DNA of 64,000 nt from Bacteroidota bacterium (GTDB lineage Bacteria; Bacteroidota; Ignavibacteria; Kapaibacteriales; UBA2268), in contig JAJXYC010000005.1 of NCBI GenBank assembly GCA_021780815.1, forward strand, positions 62,001 through 126,000, given 5' to 3'. Shown here piece by piece: positions 34,823 to 43,292 of this stretch. Every line of letters starts with the position of its first letter. Within the stretch, counting starts at the first letter, position 1. Made by a program: the position numbers and the translations under genes. A model generated the notes under the pieces. That model worked only from the letters and a program-made list of their open reading frames with translations. It did no database searches and was not told where the DNA came from.

Positions 34823-35519
34823 AAGACTTAAATTTTACAAAAAAATACTTCAAATTGTATTATCAGTAATTGAATATGGGATAAAATCTATTTTATCCTC
34901 TCATAAACCTGAATTTTACAATGTTGCCAGAAATTGGGGCAAAAGAATGGTTGAAATTGCTTCTATTCAACTTGATATTCACGGTATAGACAATATAAAA
35001 AGCGATGAAAATTACATTTTTGTTGCAAACCATTCCAGTTTATTCGATATTCCGATATTACAAGCAACTATTCCAATTCCTTTTCGTATAATGTACAAGA
35101 AAGAATTAGAAAAGGTCCCATTTTTTGGATTAGTTTTGAAAAAATCACCTTATATAGTAATTGACAGAGACGAATCTAAAAATGCTATGGAAAGTTTAAA
35201 CCAAGCTATCACAGCAATTAAAACTGGAACAAGCGTTTTAATTTACCCCGAAGGTACTCGCTCAAAAGATGGAAAGTTGCAAGAATTTAAGCGTGGAGCT
35301 TTTTTTATGGCTTCTCGGGCGGCTAAACCTATAGTTCCAGTTACTATCATTGGCACAAGCAAGATTTTGCCAAAAGGTTCATTAGAATTTAACGAAGGAG
35401 TTATTAAAATTATTTTTAATCCTCCAATTGAAATTCAAAACAATATTAATAGAATACAAGAAAAAGAATTAATGTCTAATATCCATAATATCTTAAAAAC
35501 TCAACTTGAAAATAATTAA
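34815..35519 (+). CDS. plsC: 1-acyl-sn-glycerol-3-phosphate acyltransferase
   Basis: A 234-residue membrane-bound acyltransferase making phosphatidic acid from lysophosphatidic acid. The catalytic NHSSLFD (NHx4D) and the substrate motif PEGTRS are both present, and KRGAFFMASRAAKPIVPVTI matches motifs III and IV. The start lies inside the end of the ArsR gene and is preceded by AGTAGGGAGA, a usable ribosome-binding site. Two hydrophobic N-terminal segments may anchor it to the membrane. Confidence 0.92.
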   Translation: MLKRLKFYKKILQIVLSVIEYGIKSILSSHKPEFYNVARNWGKRMVEIASIQLDIHGIDNIKSDENYIFVANHSSLFDIPILQATIPIPFRIMYKKELEKVPFFGLVLKKSPYIVIDRDESKNAMESLNQAITAIKTGTSVLIYPEGTRSKDGKLQEFKRGAFFMASRAAKPIVPVTIIGTSKILPKGSLEFNEGVIKIIFNPPIEIQNNINRIQEKELMSNIHNILKTQLENN

Positions 35520-35570
35520 TAACTTTTTTATTAATAGTAGTGTCCAATTATAAAAAATATTTATACAGAT

Positions 35571-36464
35571 ATGAAAGTTCTAAATGAAAAGCATAATTTT
35601 TTAGCCATTCCAGAAGATATATCAAATATTAACTTTGCAAAAATAGCAATAATTTCTGCCCCTTACGAGCATACGGTAAGCTATGGTAGTGGGACAAAAT
35701 TTGGTCCGCAAGCAATTTTAGATGCTTCTGCTTATGTTGAATTTTACGATGATGAATTTGACAAAGAACTATGCTTTGATAAAGGTATCGTTACATTAGA
35801 ACCAATAAATTTTCAAGGTAAATACGATACAAAAGCATTAGAACTCATTTATTCCGATGTAAAAAAACTATTAGAAATGGATAAGTTCATTGTTACTCTT
35901 GGTGGAGAGCATACCATTTCTTTTGCCCCAATTAAAGCACATCTTGAAAAATATCCTAATCTGAGTGTTTTGCAATTTGATGCACATTCTGACTTACGAG
36001 ATTCTTATGAAGATTCAAAATATTCACACGCTTCTGTCATGGCAAGAGTTTGCGAAATTTTCCCTACAAACAAAATCACCCAAGTAGGTATTAGAGCACA
36101 ATGTATAGAAGAATCAAAATTCATCAAAGAAAATAATATTAATACTTTTTATTCCTCTGGCATTCGGACTGGGAAATATGGCAAAGATTGGATCGAAACC
36201 TTAGTTAGTGGATTATCAAACGAAGTATATATTACATTTGATGTTGACGGTTTAGACCCATCTATTATGCCTTCAACTGGTACACCCGAACCAGAAGGAT
36301 TATTTTATTCTGATGTATTAGAAATTTTCCGAAGAATCCGTTTAAAAGGAAAAAATATTGTTGGATTTGATGTAGTTGAATTATCTCCAATTGAAAATCT
36401 GCATTATCCTGATTTAACTGTTGCGAGATTAATTTATAAACTTCTCAATTATTCGTTTTATTAA
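35571..36464 (+). CDS. speB: Agmatinase family ureohydrolase
   Basis: A 297-residue manganese enzyme of the arginase/agmatinase fold. All metal motifs are present: GGEHT, DAHSD, SHASV (in place of CHGTxxR-type segments, with the conserved His) and DVDGLDPS. The length and the N-terminal layout (FGPQAILDAS, then DKGIV) favour agmatinase, which would convert agmatine to putrescine and urea; other ureohydrolases cannot be excluded. It stands 51 bases after plsC, possibly in the same transcript. Confidence 0.9.
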   Translation: MKVLNEKHNFLAIPEDISNINFAKIAIISAPYEHTVSYGSGTKFGPQAILDASAYVEFYDDEFDKELCFDKGIVTLEPINFQGKYDTKALELIYSDVKKLLEMDKFIVTLGGEHTISFAPIKAHLEKYPNLSVLQFDAHSDLRDSYEDSKYSHASVMARVCEIFPTNKITQVGIRAQCIEESKFIKENNINTFYSSGIRTGKYGKDWIETLVSGLSNEVYITFDVDGLDPSIMPSTGTPEPEGLFYSDVLEIFRRIRLKGKNIVGFDVVELSPIENLHYPDLTVARLIYKLLNYSFY

Positions 36465-36545
36465 CTTCCCAGACAATACAATTATAAAAAACAAGTAATT
36501 AATAGATAAATTGGTAATTTTGTAATTTTGATTAAATAGAAATTG

Positions 36546-38351
36546 ATGCAAAACTTTAGGAATTTTGGAATAATAGCCCATATTGACCATGGCAAATCTA
36601 CACTTGCCGATAGGTTTTTAGAAAAAACAGGAACTGTTTCTCAAAGAGAAATGATTTATAATCAAATCCTTGATGATAATCCATTAGAGCAGGAAAGAGG
36701 AATAACCATTAAATTACATGCAATTCAAATGAATTATAAAGCAAAAGATGGAAATGAGTATATTTTAAATTTAATAGATACACCAGGACACGTAGATTTC
36801 ACTTATGAAGTTTCAAGATCTCTTGCCGCTTGCGAAGGAGCAATTTTAGTCGTTGATGCAACACAAGGTATTGAAGCACAAACAATTAGTAACTTATATT
36901 TAGCATTAGATCATAATTTAGAAATAATTCCCGTAATTAATAAAATTGATTTGCCAAGTGCTCAAACAAATTTAGATAAAGTAAAACAAGAAATAATTGA
37001 TTTAATAGGTTGCAATGAAGATGAAATACTTCTGGCATCAGCAAAATCGGGAATTGGAATTGAAGAAATTTTAGAAGAAATAATCCATCGCATTCCCCCA
37101 CCAAAAGGTTCGTTGGAAGCTCCATTAAGAGCTCTTATTTATGATTCAATTTTTGACGACTATCGTGGCGTTATTACTAATTTAAGAGTTTTTGATGGCG
37201 TAATCAAAGAAGGCGATAAAATTTTATTTATGGCTACTGGACAAACATACGAAGTAGAAGAAGTTGGAATATTAAAGATGAAGCGATTCAGGACCAAAGA
37301 ACTTTCCGCCGGTGATGTTGGTTATATTATACCGAATATTCGTACTTTAAGTGACACAAAGGTCGGCGACACTGTTACACACTTTAAATATCCTTGTGAA
37401 AAGCCAATTGAAGGCTTCAAAGAAGTTAAGCCAATGGTATTTAGTGGTTTTTATCCAGTAGATGCTAATGATTTCGAATCATTAAGAGAAGCATTAGCTA
37501 AATTATCTTTAAACGATTCCGCAATATTTTACGAACCAGAAACTTCGTCTGCATTAGGTTATGGTTTCCGATGTGGTTTTTTGGGATTATTGCACTTAGA
37601 AATCGTACAAGAAAGATTAGAACGTGAGTTTAAGCAAAATTTAGTAACTACTGTGCCTAATGTACGTTATAAAATTTTGAAAACAAATGGTGAAATTGAG
37701 TTTATAGATAGCCCTGCTGATCTTCCTGACCCAGTAAAAATCCAAGAAATTCAAGAACCTTATATCCGAACTCAAATCATCTTGCCAGATGAATATATTG
37801 GCAATTTAATGAAGCTTTGCCTTGATAGACGAGGAACTTTAAAATCTACGACCTATCTTTCTGCAAAAAGAGTCGATTTAACTTGGGATTTACCTCTGGC
37901 TGAAGTTGTATATGATTTTTATGATAAATTAAAATCTTATACACGGGGTTACGCTTCAATGGATTATGAGTTTCTTGATTATTTACCAGGTGATCTAATT
38001 AAATTAGATATTTTAATTAATGGTGAGCCTCTTGACGCTCTTTCATCTATTGTACATAGGTCTAAAGCTTATGAATGGGGTAAAAAACTTACTTCTAAAT
38101 TAAAAGATTTAATACCACGACAACTTTTTGAAATTGCTATTCAAGCCGCTATTGGTAGCAAAGTTATTGCACGTACTAATGTTAAAGCTTTAAGAAAAAA
38201 TGTTACCGCAAAATGTTATGGTGGTGATATTTCACGGAAACGAAAACTGTTAGAAAAGCAGAAAGAAGGGAAAAAGAGAATGAAACAAGTTGGTAATGTT
38301 GAAATTCCGCAAGAAGCTTTCCTTGCTGTTCTAAGTATTGATGATGATTAA
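36546..38351 (+). CDS. lepA: Elongation factor 4 (LepA), translational GTPase
   Basis: A 601-residue GTPase that acts on the ribosome and affects initiation and back-translocation. G motifs are HIDHGKST (G1), the switch [14 protein letters not shown] (G3) and NKIDLP (G4). Domain II and two alpha/beta domains follow, and the C-terminal LepA-specific domain with [19 protein letters not shown] is complete. I use the ATG at 36546; a TTG directly upstream would add only one residue. Two overlapping TAATTTTG boxes (36515-36522 and 36523-36530) lie just upstream and could direct transcription. Confidence 0.97.
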   Translation: MQNFRNFGIIAHIDHGKSTLADRFLEKTGTVSQREMIYNQILDDNPLEQERGITIKLHAIQMNYKAKDGNEYILNLIDTPGHVDFTYEVSRSLAACEGAILVVDATQGIEAQTISNLYLALDHNLEIIPVINKIDLPSAQTNLDKVKQEIIDLIGCNEDEILLASAKSGIGIEEILEEIIHRIPPPKGSLEAPLRALIYDSIFDDYRGVITNLRVFDGVIKEGDKILFMATGQTYEVEEVGILKMKRFRTKELSAGDVGYIIPNIRTLSDTKVGDTVTHFKYPCEKPIEGFKEVKPMVFSGFYPVDANDFESLREALAKLSLNDSAIFYEPETSSALGYGFRCGFLGLLHLEIVQERLEREFKQNLVTTVPNVRYKILKTNGEIEFIDSPADLPDPVKIQEIQEPYIRTQIILPDEYIGNLMKLCLDRRGTLKSTTYLSAKRVDLTWDLPLAEVVYDFYDKLKSYTRGYASMDYEFLDYLPGDLIKLDILINGEPLDALSSIVHRSKAYEWGKKLTSKLKDLIPRQLFEIAIQAAIGSKVIARTNVKALRKNVTAKCYGGDISRKRKLLEKQKEGKKRMKQVGNVEIPQEAFLAVLSIDDD

Positions 38352-38433
38352 TTTTATCGTATTGTTTAAATTAATAATGTTTTAAAAACGTTTATACCTT
38401 TTTTTAAAAAATTTAATATAATCTGGAATAATA

Positions 38434-39348
38434 ATGAAATTTGATTTCAAAGGTTTATTGAAAAACAAAAAAAACGAAAAGAAAAAACCTCAAACATCTA
38501 CCGAAAAGTTTATTGCTTGGGTTAAAACAATTATATGGGCTATTGTAGTTGTAATGATAATTAATGGTCTTGCTCTTGCTTCTTTTGTTGTTCCAACAGG
38601 TTCAATGGAAAATACAGTAATGACAGGTGACTTTTTATTTGTTAATAAATTTATCTACGGACCTACAACACCACAAGTCATACCTTTCTTTAATATCCCA
38701 TTGCCATTTTATAAGTTTCCTGCTCCGAAAGACCCTGCAAAAGGTGATGTTATTGTATTTATTTTCCCAGGTTATCGTGATGAAGTAAAATCAAATGAAT
38801 TTCAATATTATTTGAAACGTTGTGTTGCTACCGTTGGAGATACTATACAAATTATAAATAATATTTTATATATTAATGGAAAACGCTCACCTATTCCTCC
38901 TAATGCAATAATTGACTCTTCAAATTACGAAGACCCTTCTGATAAGTTTCGCACATTCCCACCAGGATTAGGATTTACTCGTAATAACTATGGACCTTTG
39001 GTTGTCCCTAAAAAAGGAGACGTTATTCATTTAAATCAAGATAATTATCGTCAATGGGCTACATTTATTTCTCGTGAAGGACACAATGTTGATAATACGG
39101 GAACAGCAATCACAATTGACGGAAAAGTTGTAACAGATTATACCGTGGAACGTAATTATTGCTTTGGTATGGGTGATAACAGAGACCATAGCTTAGACAG
39201 CCGCTATTGGGGATTTATACCTTACAACAACGTTGTCGGTACACCAATGATTGTTTACTGGTCTTGGGATACTAATTTATCTATGTCTCACTTTTTTGAC
39301 AAATTATCTTCTATTAGATTTAATAGAATAGCAAAAATTATTAGGTAA
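38434..39348 (+). CDS. lepB: Signal peptidase I
   Basis: A 304-residue membrane serine protease that removes signal peptides. The N-terminal 20 residues are Lys-rich and cytoplasmic, TM 29-51 follows, and then the catalytic Ser57 in VPTGSMENT and Lys128 in YYLKRCVATVGD. The box E motif is GDNRDHSLDSRYWGFIP. The inter-box regions are longer than in short Gram-positive enzymes, a usual feature of Gram-negative and FCB homologs. It follows lepA by 82 bases, the common lepA-lepB order. Confidence 0.95.
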   Translation: MKFDFKGLLKNKKNEKKKPQTSTEKFIAWVKTIIWAIVVVMIINGLALASFVVPTGSMENTVMTGDFLFVNKFIYGPTTPQVIPFFNIPLPFYKFPAPKDPAKGDVIVFIFPGYRDEVKSNEFQYYLKRCVATVGDTIQIINNILYINGKRSPIPPNAIIDSSNYEDPSDKFRTFPPGLGFTRNNYGPLVVPKKGDVIHLNQDNYRQWATFISREGHNVDNTGTAITIDGKVVTDYTVERNYCFGMGDNRDHSLDSRYWGFIPYNNVVGTPMIVYWSWDTNLSMSHFFDKLSSIRFNRIAKIIR

Positions 39349-39395
39349 TAGACTTTACTTGTTTGTTTTAGTTGTTTTTTTATTGTTTTTTTTGT

Positions 39396-39965
39396 ATGCT
39401 GAAAAAAAGTGTTATCCTATTTTTACTTATTTCATTTTTTTTATTTTCTTGTGAAAAGAAGGTAAAAAATATACCTATTGAACTTAATTCTTTGAACCAA
39501 CAAACTAATTTAAATGAATCCTCACATCTAACTTCTTACGAACAATTATCTGATTCATTTTCTTTAAATAAAGGGCAAATAAGCAATGATTCTTTGAGTA
39601 AACATATTATTTATCAAAATAAAAATGTTAGAACAGACATCCAAAAAGATGTTCAATCTCAAATAGAAAAATTATTTACACTTGATTGTGATATAAATTC
39701 TGACAAAAAGAAAGATTTCTTAGTGTTTTATAGAATAATCCATAAATTAGATACAACGATTGCTTTTAGCTGCTATCTAAATCATCAAGAAGTCTTATAT
39801 AATATTTTTGAAGACCAACTTCCTTTAAATACAAAGGTGGTTGATGATGTTCTATTTTATTCAGACAGCACTTTTATTATAAGATATTATAAATTTGCTT
39901 CCGAAAAAATTGAACAAACTTCATACAAATTAGTTGGTAATTCAAAAATAATAAAACTATATTAG
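39396..39965 (+). CDS. Hypothetical lipoprotein
   Basis: About 189 residues, starting at the ATG at 39396 (a TTG 24 bases upstream only lengthens the hydrophobic leader). A signal peptide with lipobox FLFSC predicts lipidation. The mature part is Ser/Asn/Asp-rich, with no recognised domain; the segment TLDCDINSDKKKDFLVFYRI has the D-x-D/N-S-D spacing of calcium-loop (FG-GAP or dockerin-like) repeats, but only once. I cannot assign a function. It follows signal peptidase I by 47 bases. Confidence 0.7.
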   Translation: MLKKSVILFLLISFFLFSCEKKVKNIPIELNSLNQQTNLNESSHLTSYEQLSDSFSLNKGQISNDSLSKHIIYQNKNVRTDIQKDVQSQIEKLFTLDCDINSDKKKDFLVFYRIIHKLDTTIAFSCYLNHQEVLYNIFEDQLPLNTKVVDDVLFYSDSTFIIRYYKFASEKIEQTSYKLVGNSKIIKLY

Positions 39966-40072
39966 CCAAGACTAAACAATTAATTTCAATAAAGCAAATA
40001 AAAATTGTAAATTATTTATTAATTTGCAAATCTAAATAAAATAATTTTAAAAATTCGTAAAAAGTAAAAATT

Positions 40073-40939
40073 ATGAATAAAATAATTGAATCTCGTTTTT
40101 TAAGCCCCAACGTTAAATTGTTCAAAATAGAAGCACCTAAGATTGCTGAAAAGCGTAAAGCAGGGCAATTTATTATGTTAAGGGTTACAGACACAGGAGA
40201 AAGAATTCCACTTACAATTGCGGATTCTAATTCACAAGAAGGTTGGATAACTATTATCGCACAAGGTATTGGAAAAACAACCAAAATGTTAAATTTATTA
40301 GAAGCAGGCGATTATATTCACGATGTTGTAGGACCTCTTGGCAAACCTTCACATATAGAAAACTTTGGGACAGCAATAAGTATCGGTGGTGGTGTCGGAA
40401 CTGCTATTGCTTATCCTATTGCAAAAGCTCTGAAAGACAAAGGAAATTACGTAATTAGTATTGCCGGTGGTCGTAGTAAGGAATATGTTATTTTAGAAGA
40501 TGAACTAAAAGCTTGTAGCGATGAAGTTTATCCTACAACAGACGATGGAAGCTATGGGTATCATGGTTTTGTTACAGATAAATTAAAAGAGTTGATTGAT
40601 TCTGGACGAAAAATTGATTTTGTGCTTGCGATTGGTCCTGTTCCAATGATGGAAGCAGTTGCAAATTTAACAAAACCATATGGCATTAAAACAGTTGTTA
40701 GTTTAAATTCCATTATGATTGATGGAACAGGAATGTGCGGTGGTTGTCGTGCTATTGTTGATGGAAAAACAGTTTTCGTTTGCGTGGACGGTCCTGAATT
40801 TGATGCACATCAAGTTAATTTCAAAGTTCTGAAAAACAGAAATAATACTTATGTTAGTAAAGAAAAAGAAGCATTGCACGATTTTGAATGTCATTTAGAC
40901 CAAGCTTTTAATAAATTAATCAAACAAGAGCAAAATTAA
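40073..40939 (+). CDS. nfnA: NfnA-like ferredoxin-NADP reductase subunit (FAD/[2Fe-2S])
   Basis: A 288-residue flavoprotein of the dihydroorotate dehydrogenase electron-transfer (PyrK) family, the small subunit of NfnAB or an equivalent sulfide dehydrogenase. It has the FAD-binding IPLTIADS segment, the NAD loop SIGGGVGTAIAYPIA, and a [2Fe-2S] site in DGTGMCGGC followed by FVCVDGPEFD, with three Cys plus an Asp as in NfnA. With the large subunit it would couple NADH, NADPH and ferredoxin redox reactions. The next gene follows after 13 bases. Confidence 0.88.
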   Translation: MNKIIESRFLSPNVKLFKIEAPKIAEKRKAGQFIMLRVTDTGERIPLTIADSNSQEGWITIIAQGIGKTTKMLNLLEAGDYIHDVVGPLGKPSHIENFGTAISIGGGVGTAIAYPIAKALKDKGNYVISIAGGRSKEYVILEDELKACSDEVYPTTDDGSYGYHGFVTDKLKELIDSGRKIDFVLAIGPVPMMEAVANLTKPYGIKTVVSLNSIMIDGTGMCGGCRAIVDGKTVFVCVDGPEFDAHQVNFKVLKNRNNTYVSKEKEALHDFECHLDQAFNKLIKQEQN

Positions 40940-40952
40940 GGAGATAAAGAAA

Positions 40953-42407
40953 ATGGGTGCTTATCCTGCTGTTCCAAAATTACCAAATAAAGAAAGAACA
41001 AAAATACCAAGACATAAAATTCCAGAACAAGAAGCAAATGTAAGGAATAAAAATTTTCAAGAAGTTAATTTAGGTTATACAATTGAACTTGCACAAGCCG
41101 AAGCACAGCGTTGCCTTATGTGTGCAAATCCACCTTGTATGAAAGGATGCCCTGTTAGCGTGAAAATTCCATTTTTTATAGAAAAAATTATAGAAGGAGA
41201 TATTGCCTCCGCTGCTAAAATTTTAAAGGAAGATAACGCTTTACCTGCCGTTTGCGGTCGTGTTTGTCCGCAAGAAGAACAATGTGAAGTTGTTTGTGTT
41301 ATTGCCAAAAAGTTCAAACCTGTTGCAATTGGTCACCTCGAAAGATTTGCGGCTGATTGGGAAAGAAATAATATCGGTATTCAAGTCCCTGAAATCAAAA
41401 TAAAAACAGGGAAAAAAGTTGCCATTATTGGTGGTGGTCCTGCTGGACTTAGTGCCGCTGGCGATTTAATCCAAATGGGACATGATATTACAGTTTTTGA
41501 AGCTTTACACGAAATTGGTGGTGTGCTTGTTTATGGTATCCCTGAGTTTAGATTGCCAAAAGAAATTGTTAAAGCCGAAGTTGATGGATTAGCAAAAGCA
41601 GGTGTTAAATTTGAAAAGAACTTTGTTGTTGGATTAACTTCAACCCTGGATGAAATTTTAAAGGACTATGACGCCGCTTTCTTAGGTGTTGGTGCAGGTC
41701 TCCCCTATTTTATGAATATTCCAGGCGAAGAACTTAGTGGCGTTTATTCTGCAAATGAATATCTTACTCGGGTAAATTTAATGAAAGCTTACGATTTCGG
41801 AAATAACGATACACCAATTGTAGATATTAAAGATAAAGTAGTTGCCGTTATTGGTGGGGGAAATACCGCTATGGATGCTGTTAGAACTTCTTTAAGACTT
41901 GGGGCTAAACGTGGAATGATTATTTACCGCCGTAGTGAATCAGAAATGCCCGCTCGTAAAGAAGAAATTCATCATGCCAGTGAAGAAGGCGTTGAATTTA
42001 TGCTCCTTACTTCACCTACTGAATATCATGGCGACGAACGTGGCTGGTTACGCTCAATGGTTATTCAAAAAATGGAACTTGGCGAACCTGATGCTTCCGG
42101 ACGACGTAAACCAGTGCCTATACCAGGTGCTTTAGAAGAAATTCCTGTTGATGTCGCTGTTGTTGCTATTGGTAATGGTTCAAATCCTATTATTAGTCGA
42201 ACTACTCCTGAAATTAAAGTAAATAAATGGGGTAATATTCTCGTAGATAAAGTAACAATGAAAACAAGCAAAAAAGGCGTTTTCGCCGGTGGGGATATTG
42301 TTACTGGTGGTGCTACTGTTATTCTCGCTATGGGTGCTGGTAGAACTGCCGCAAAATATATTAACGAATATCTTACAAATCCTGATTTCGTCTGGGATTG
42401 GGAATAA
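40953..42407 (+). CDS. nfnB: NfnB-like NADPH-dependent oxidoreductase (glutamate synthase small-subunit family)
   Basis: A 484-residue flavoprotein. The N-terminus has two Cys-rich groups, CLMCANPPCMKGCP and CGRVCPQEEQCEVVC, for two [4Fe-4S] clusters, then the FAD loop IIGGGPAGLSAAGD and the NADPH loop VIGGGNTAMDAVR. The C-terminus GVFAGGDIVTGGATVILAMG is typical of the family. No glutamate synthase large subunit is present, and an NfnA-type partner precedes it, so an Nfn transhydrogenase (possibly electron-bifurcating) is preferred over GltD. A clear Shine-Dalgarno AAGGAGATAAAGAAA precedes the ATG. A hairpin follows the stop. Confidence 0.9.
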   Translation: MGAYPAVPKLPNKERTKIPRHKIPEQEANVRNKNFQEVNLGYTIELAQAEAQRCLMCANPPCMKGCPVSVKIPFFIEKIIEGDIASAAKILKEDNALPAVCGRVCPQEEQCEVVCVIAKKFKPVAIGHLERFAADWERNNIGIQVPEIKIKTGKKVAIIGGGPAGLSAAGDLIQMGHDITVFEALHEIGGVLVYGIPEFRLPKEIVKAEVDGLAKAGVKFEKNFVVGLTSTLDEILKDYDAAFLGVGAGLPYFMNIPGEELSGVYSANEYLTRVNLMKAYDFGNNDTPIVDIKDKVVAVIGGGNTAMDAVRTSLRLGAKRGMIIYRRSESEMPARKEEIHHASEEGVEFMLLTSPTEYHGDERGWLRSMVIQKMELGEPDASGRRKPVPIPGALEEIPVDVAVVAIGNGSNPIISRTTPEIKVNKWGNILVDKVTMKTSKKGVFAGGDIVTGGATVILAMGAGRTAAKYINEYLTNPDFVWDWE

Positions 42408-42438
42408 AAAATAAATTTATATAGCATTAGTCCTAAAA

Positions 42439-42471
42439 AAAAGAGGCTGTCCAACAAAGACAACCTCTTTT
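42439..42471 (+). terminator. Rho-independent terminator after nfnB
   Basis: AAAAGAGG pairs with CCTCTTTT and TGTC with GACA around a 7-base loop, with one C-A mismatch. It starts 32 bases after the nfnB stop, and the 3' arm ends in T residues that run into an AT-rich stretch, so it can terminate rightward transcription. Confidence 0.75.
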
Positions 42472-42487
42472 ATTTCCTGTTTGCCTT

Positions 42488-42660
42488 TTATTTTATTTTA
42501 TTTACCTGATATCTTGAAAATGTTGGATACCTAATTTCTTCTTTTTTTGAATCTAACATTAAAATGAGAGTATCTAATTTATTTTTACAAATTTCTTTGC
42601 CAACGTCTAATCTATTTCATTTTTGGAAGCATAATATCAAGAATAATAAGAAATTTATTC
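42488..42660 (-). pseudogene. Relic of a response regulator receiver domain
   Basis: Two minus-strand frames carry consecutive parts of an OmpR-type receiver. NKFLIILDIMLPKMK stops at TAG; after a one-base shift near 42611-42614 the next frame reads LDVGKEICKNKLDTLILML and ends DSKKEEIRYPTF...NKIK. ILDIMLPKM matches the phosphoacceptor strand, LDVGKEI the MNGLDV-type helix, and TLILML the following strand where MLTA would be. The N-terminal third and the DNA-binding domain are missing, and several key positions are altered, so this is a dead fragment. It lies between two terminator hairpins. Confidence 0.6.
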
Positions 42661-42737
42661 AATAGAAAGAAGCAATGTTAAAAGTAAACTTATGAGTAAA
42701 TTTATTGTGATTGAATAAAAAAAATAAATGGCAAATC

Positions 42738-42766
42738 AAAAGGCTGTCTTTTGGACAGCCTTTTTT
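42738..42766. terminator. Bidirectional terminator hairpin
   Basis: AAAAGGCTGTC and GACAGCCTTTT form a perfect 11-bp stem with a 5-base loop, followed by further T on the plus strand and preceded by A on the minus strand. It can serve the minus-strand PepSY-like gene, whose stop is 41 bases away, and any rightward transcript. The AGGCTGTC core is shared with the hairpin at 42439-42471. Confidence 0.75.
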
Positions 42767-42806
42767 ATGATTTTGCTATAATTCATTGTTTGATTGCAAA
42801 CTAAAT

Positions 42807-43235
42807 TTATTTTTTAGTTCTCGGAATAAATTTCCCATTGCTATCAAACATCAAATCTTGCGATTTGTTATTAATTTTTACTTCTGCTTCAAAGACAGTT
42901 TCCCCATTTGATTTAACAATCTTTGCCGCATCTTTAATAACCGATTTTTTGTAATGTTCTTTAATGTAGGAAGTAACACCGTTTGGTAATTGAGAAATAG
43001 GTATTGTAGTTTCCGTTTCAAGGAGTTTGCCGTCGCTTGCAAATAACAATGACATATCCACTTTATTCTTGAAACTTGCTTCGTAATTTGTTCCTTCTTT
43101 ATCCCAAGCTACTTTTTTGATTTTGGGGTAAAGTTTAGTAAATGCCCCTTTTACAGGAGCCGGAATTGCGATTTCTTTTGCAAATGCTGTAAATGAAAAC
43201 AGAACAAATGCAATCAATAATGCTTTCAATTTCAT
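42807..43235 (-). CDS. Periplasmic PepSY-like protein
   Basis: A 142-residue exported protein with a signal peptide (MKLKALLIAFVLFSFTAFA). The mature part has two repeats of the pattern (PAPVKGAFTKLYPKIKKVAWDKEG... and SYIKEHYKKSVIKDAAKIVK...), each a helix followed by strands with GTNYEASF or GETVFEAEV, as in the PepSY-like families common in Bacteroidota. Such proteins may bind or modulate periplasmic partners; the function here is unknown. It is a single gene closed by a bidirectional terminator. Confidence 0.75.
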   Translation of the reverse strand: MKLKALLIAFVLFSFTAFAKEIAIPAPVKGAFTKLYPKIKKVAWDKEGTNYEASFKNKVDMSLLFASDGKLLETETTIPISQLPNGVTSYIKEHYKKSVIKDAAKIVKSNGETVFEAEVKINNKSQDLMFDSNGKFIPRTKK

Positions 43236-43292
43236 TATTCTACCTAATAAAGTTAAACATACTTTTTAGGAACGTTTCTACAAAAAAAATAT

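Noticed and set aside
36515-36530. Firm promoter call for lepA from two TAATTTTG boxes
   Set aside because: No TTG -33 element at the right spacing, and the region is AT-rich; mentioned only in the gene entry.
40953-42407. Annotating the gene as glutamate synthase small subunit gltD
   Set aside because: No large subunit is nearby and an NfnA-type gene precedes it, so NfnB is the better reading.
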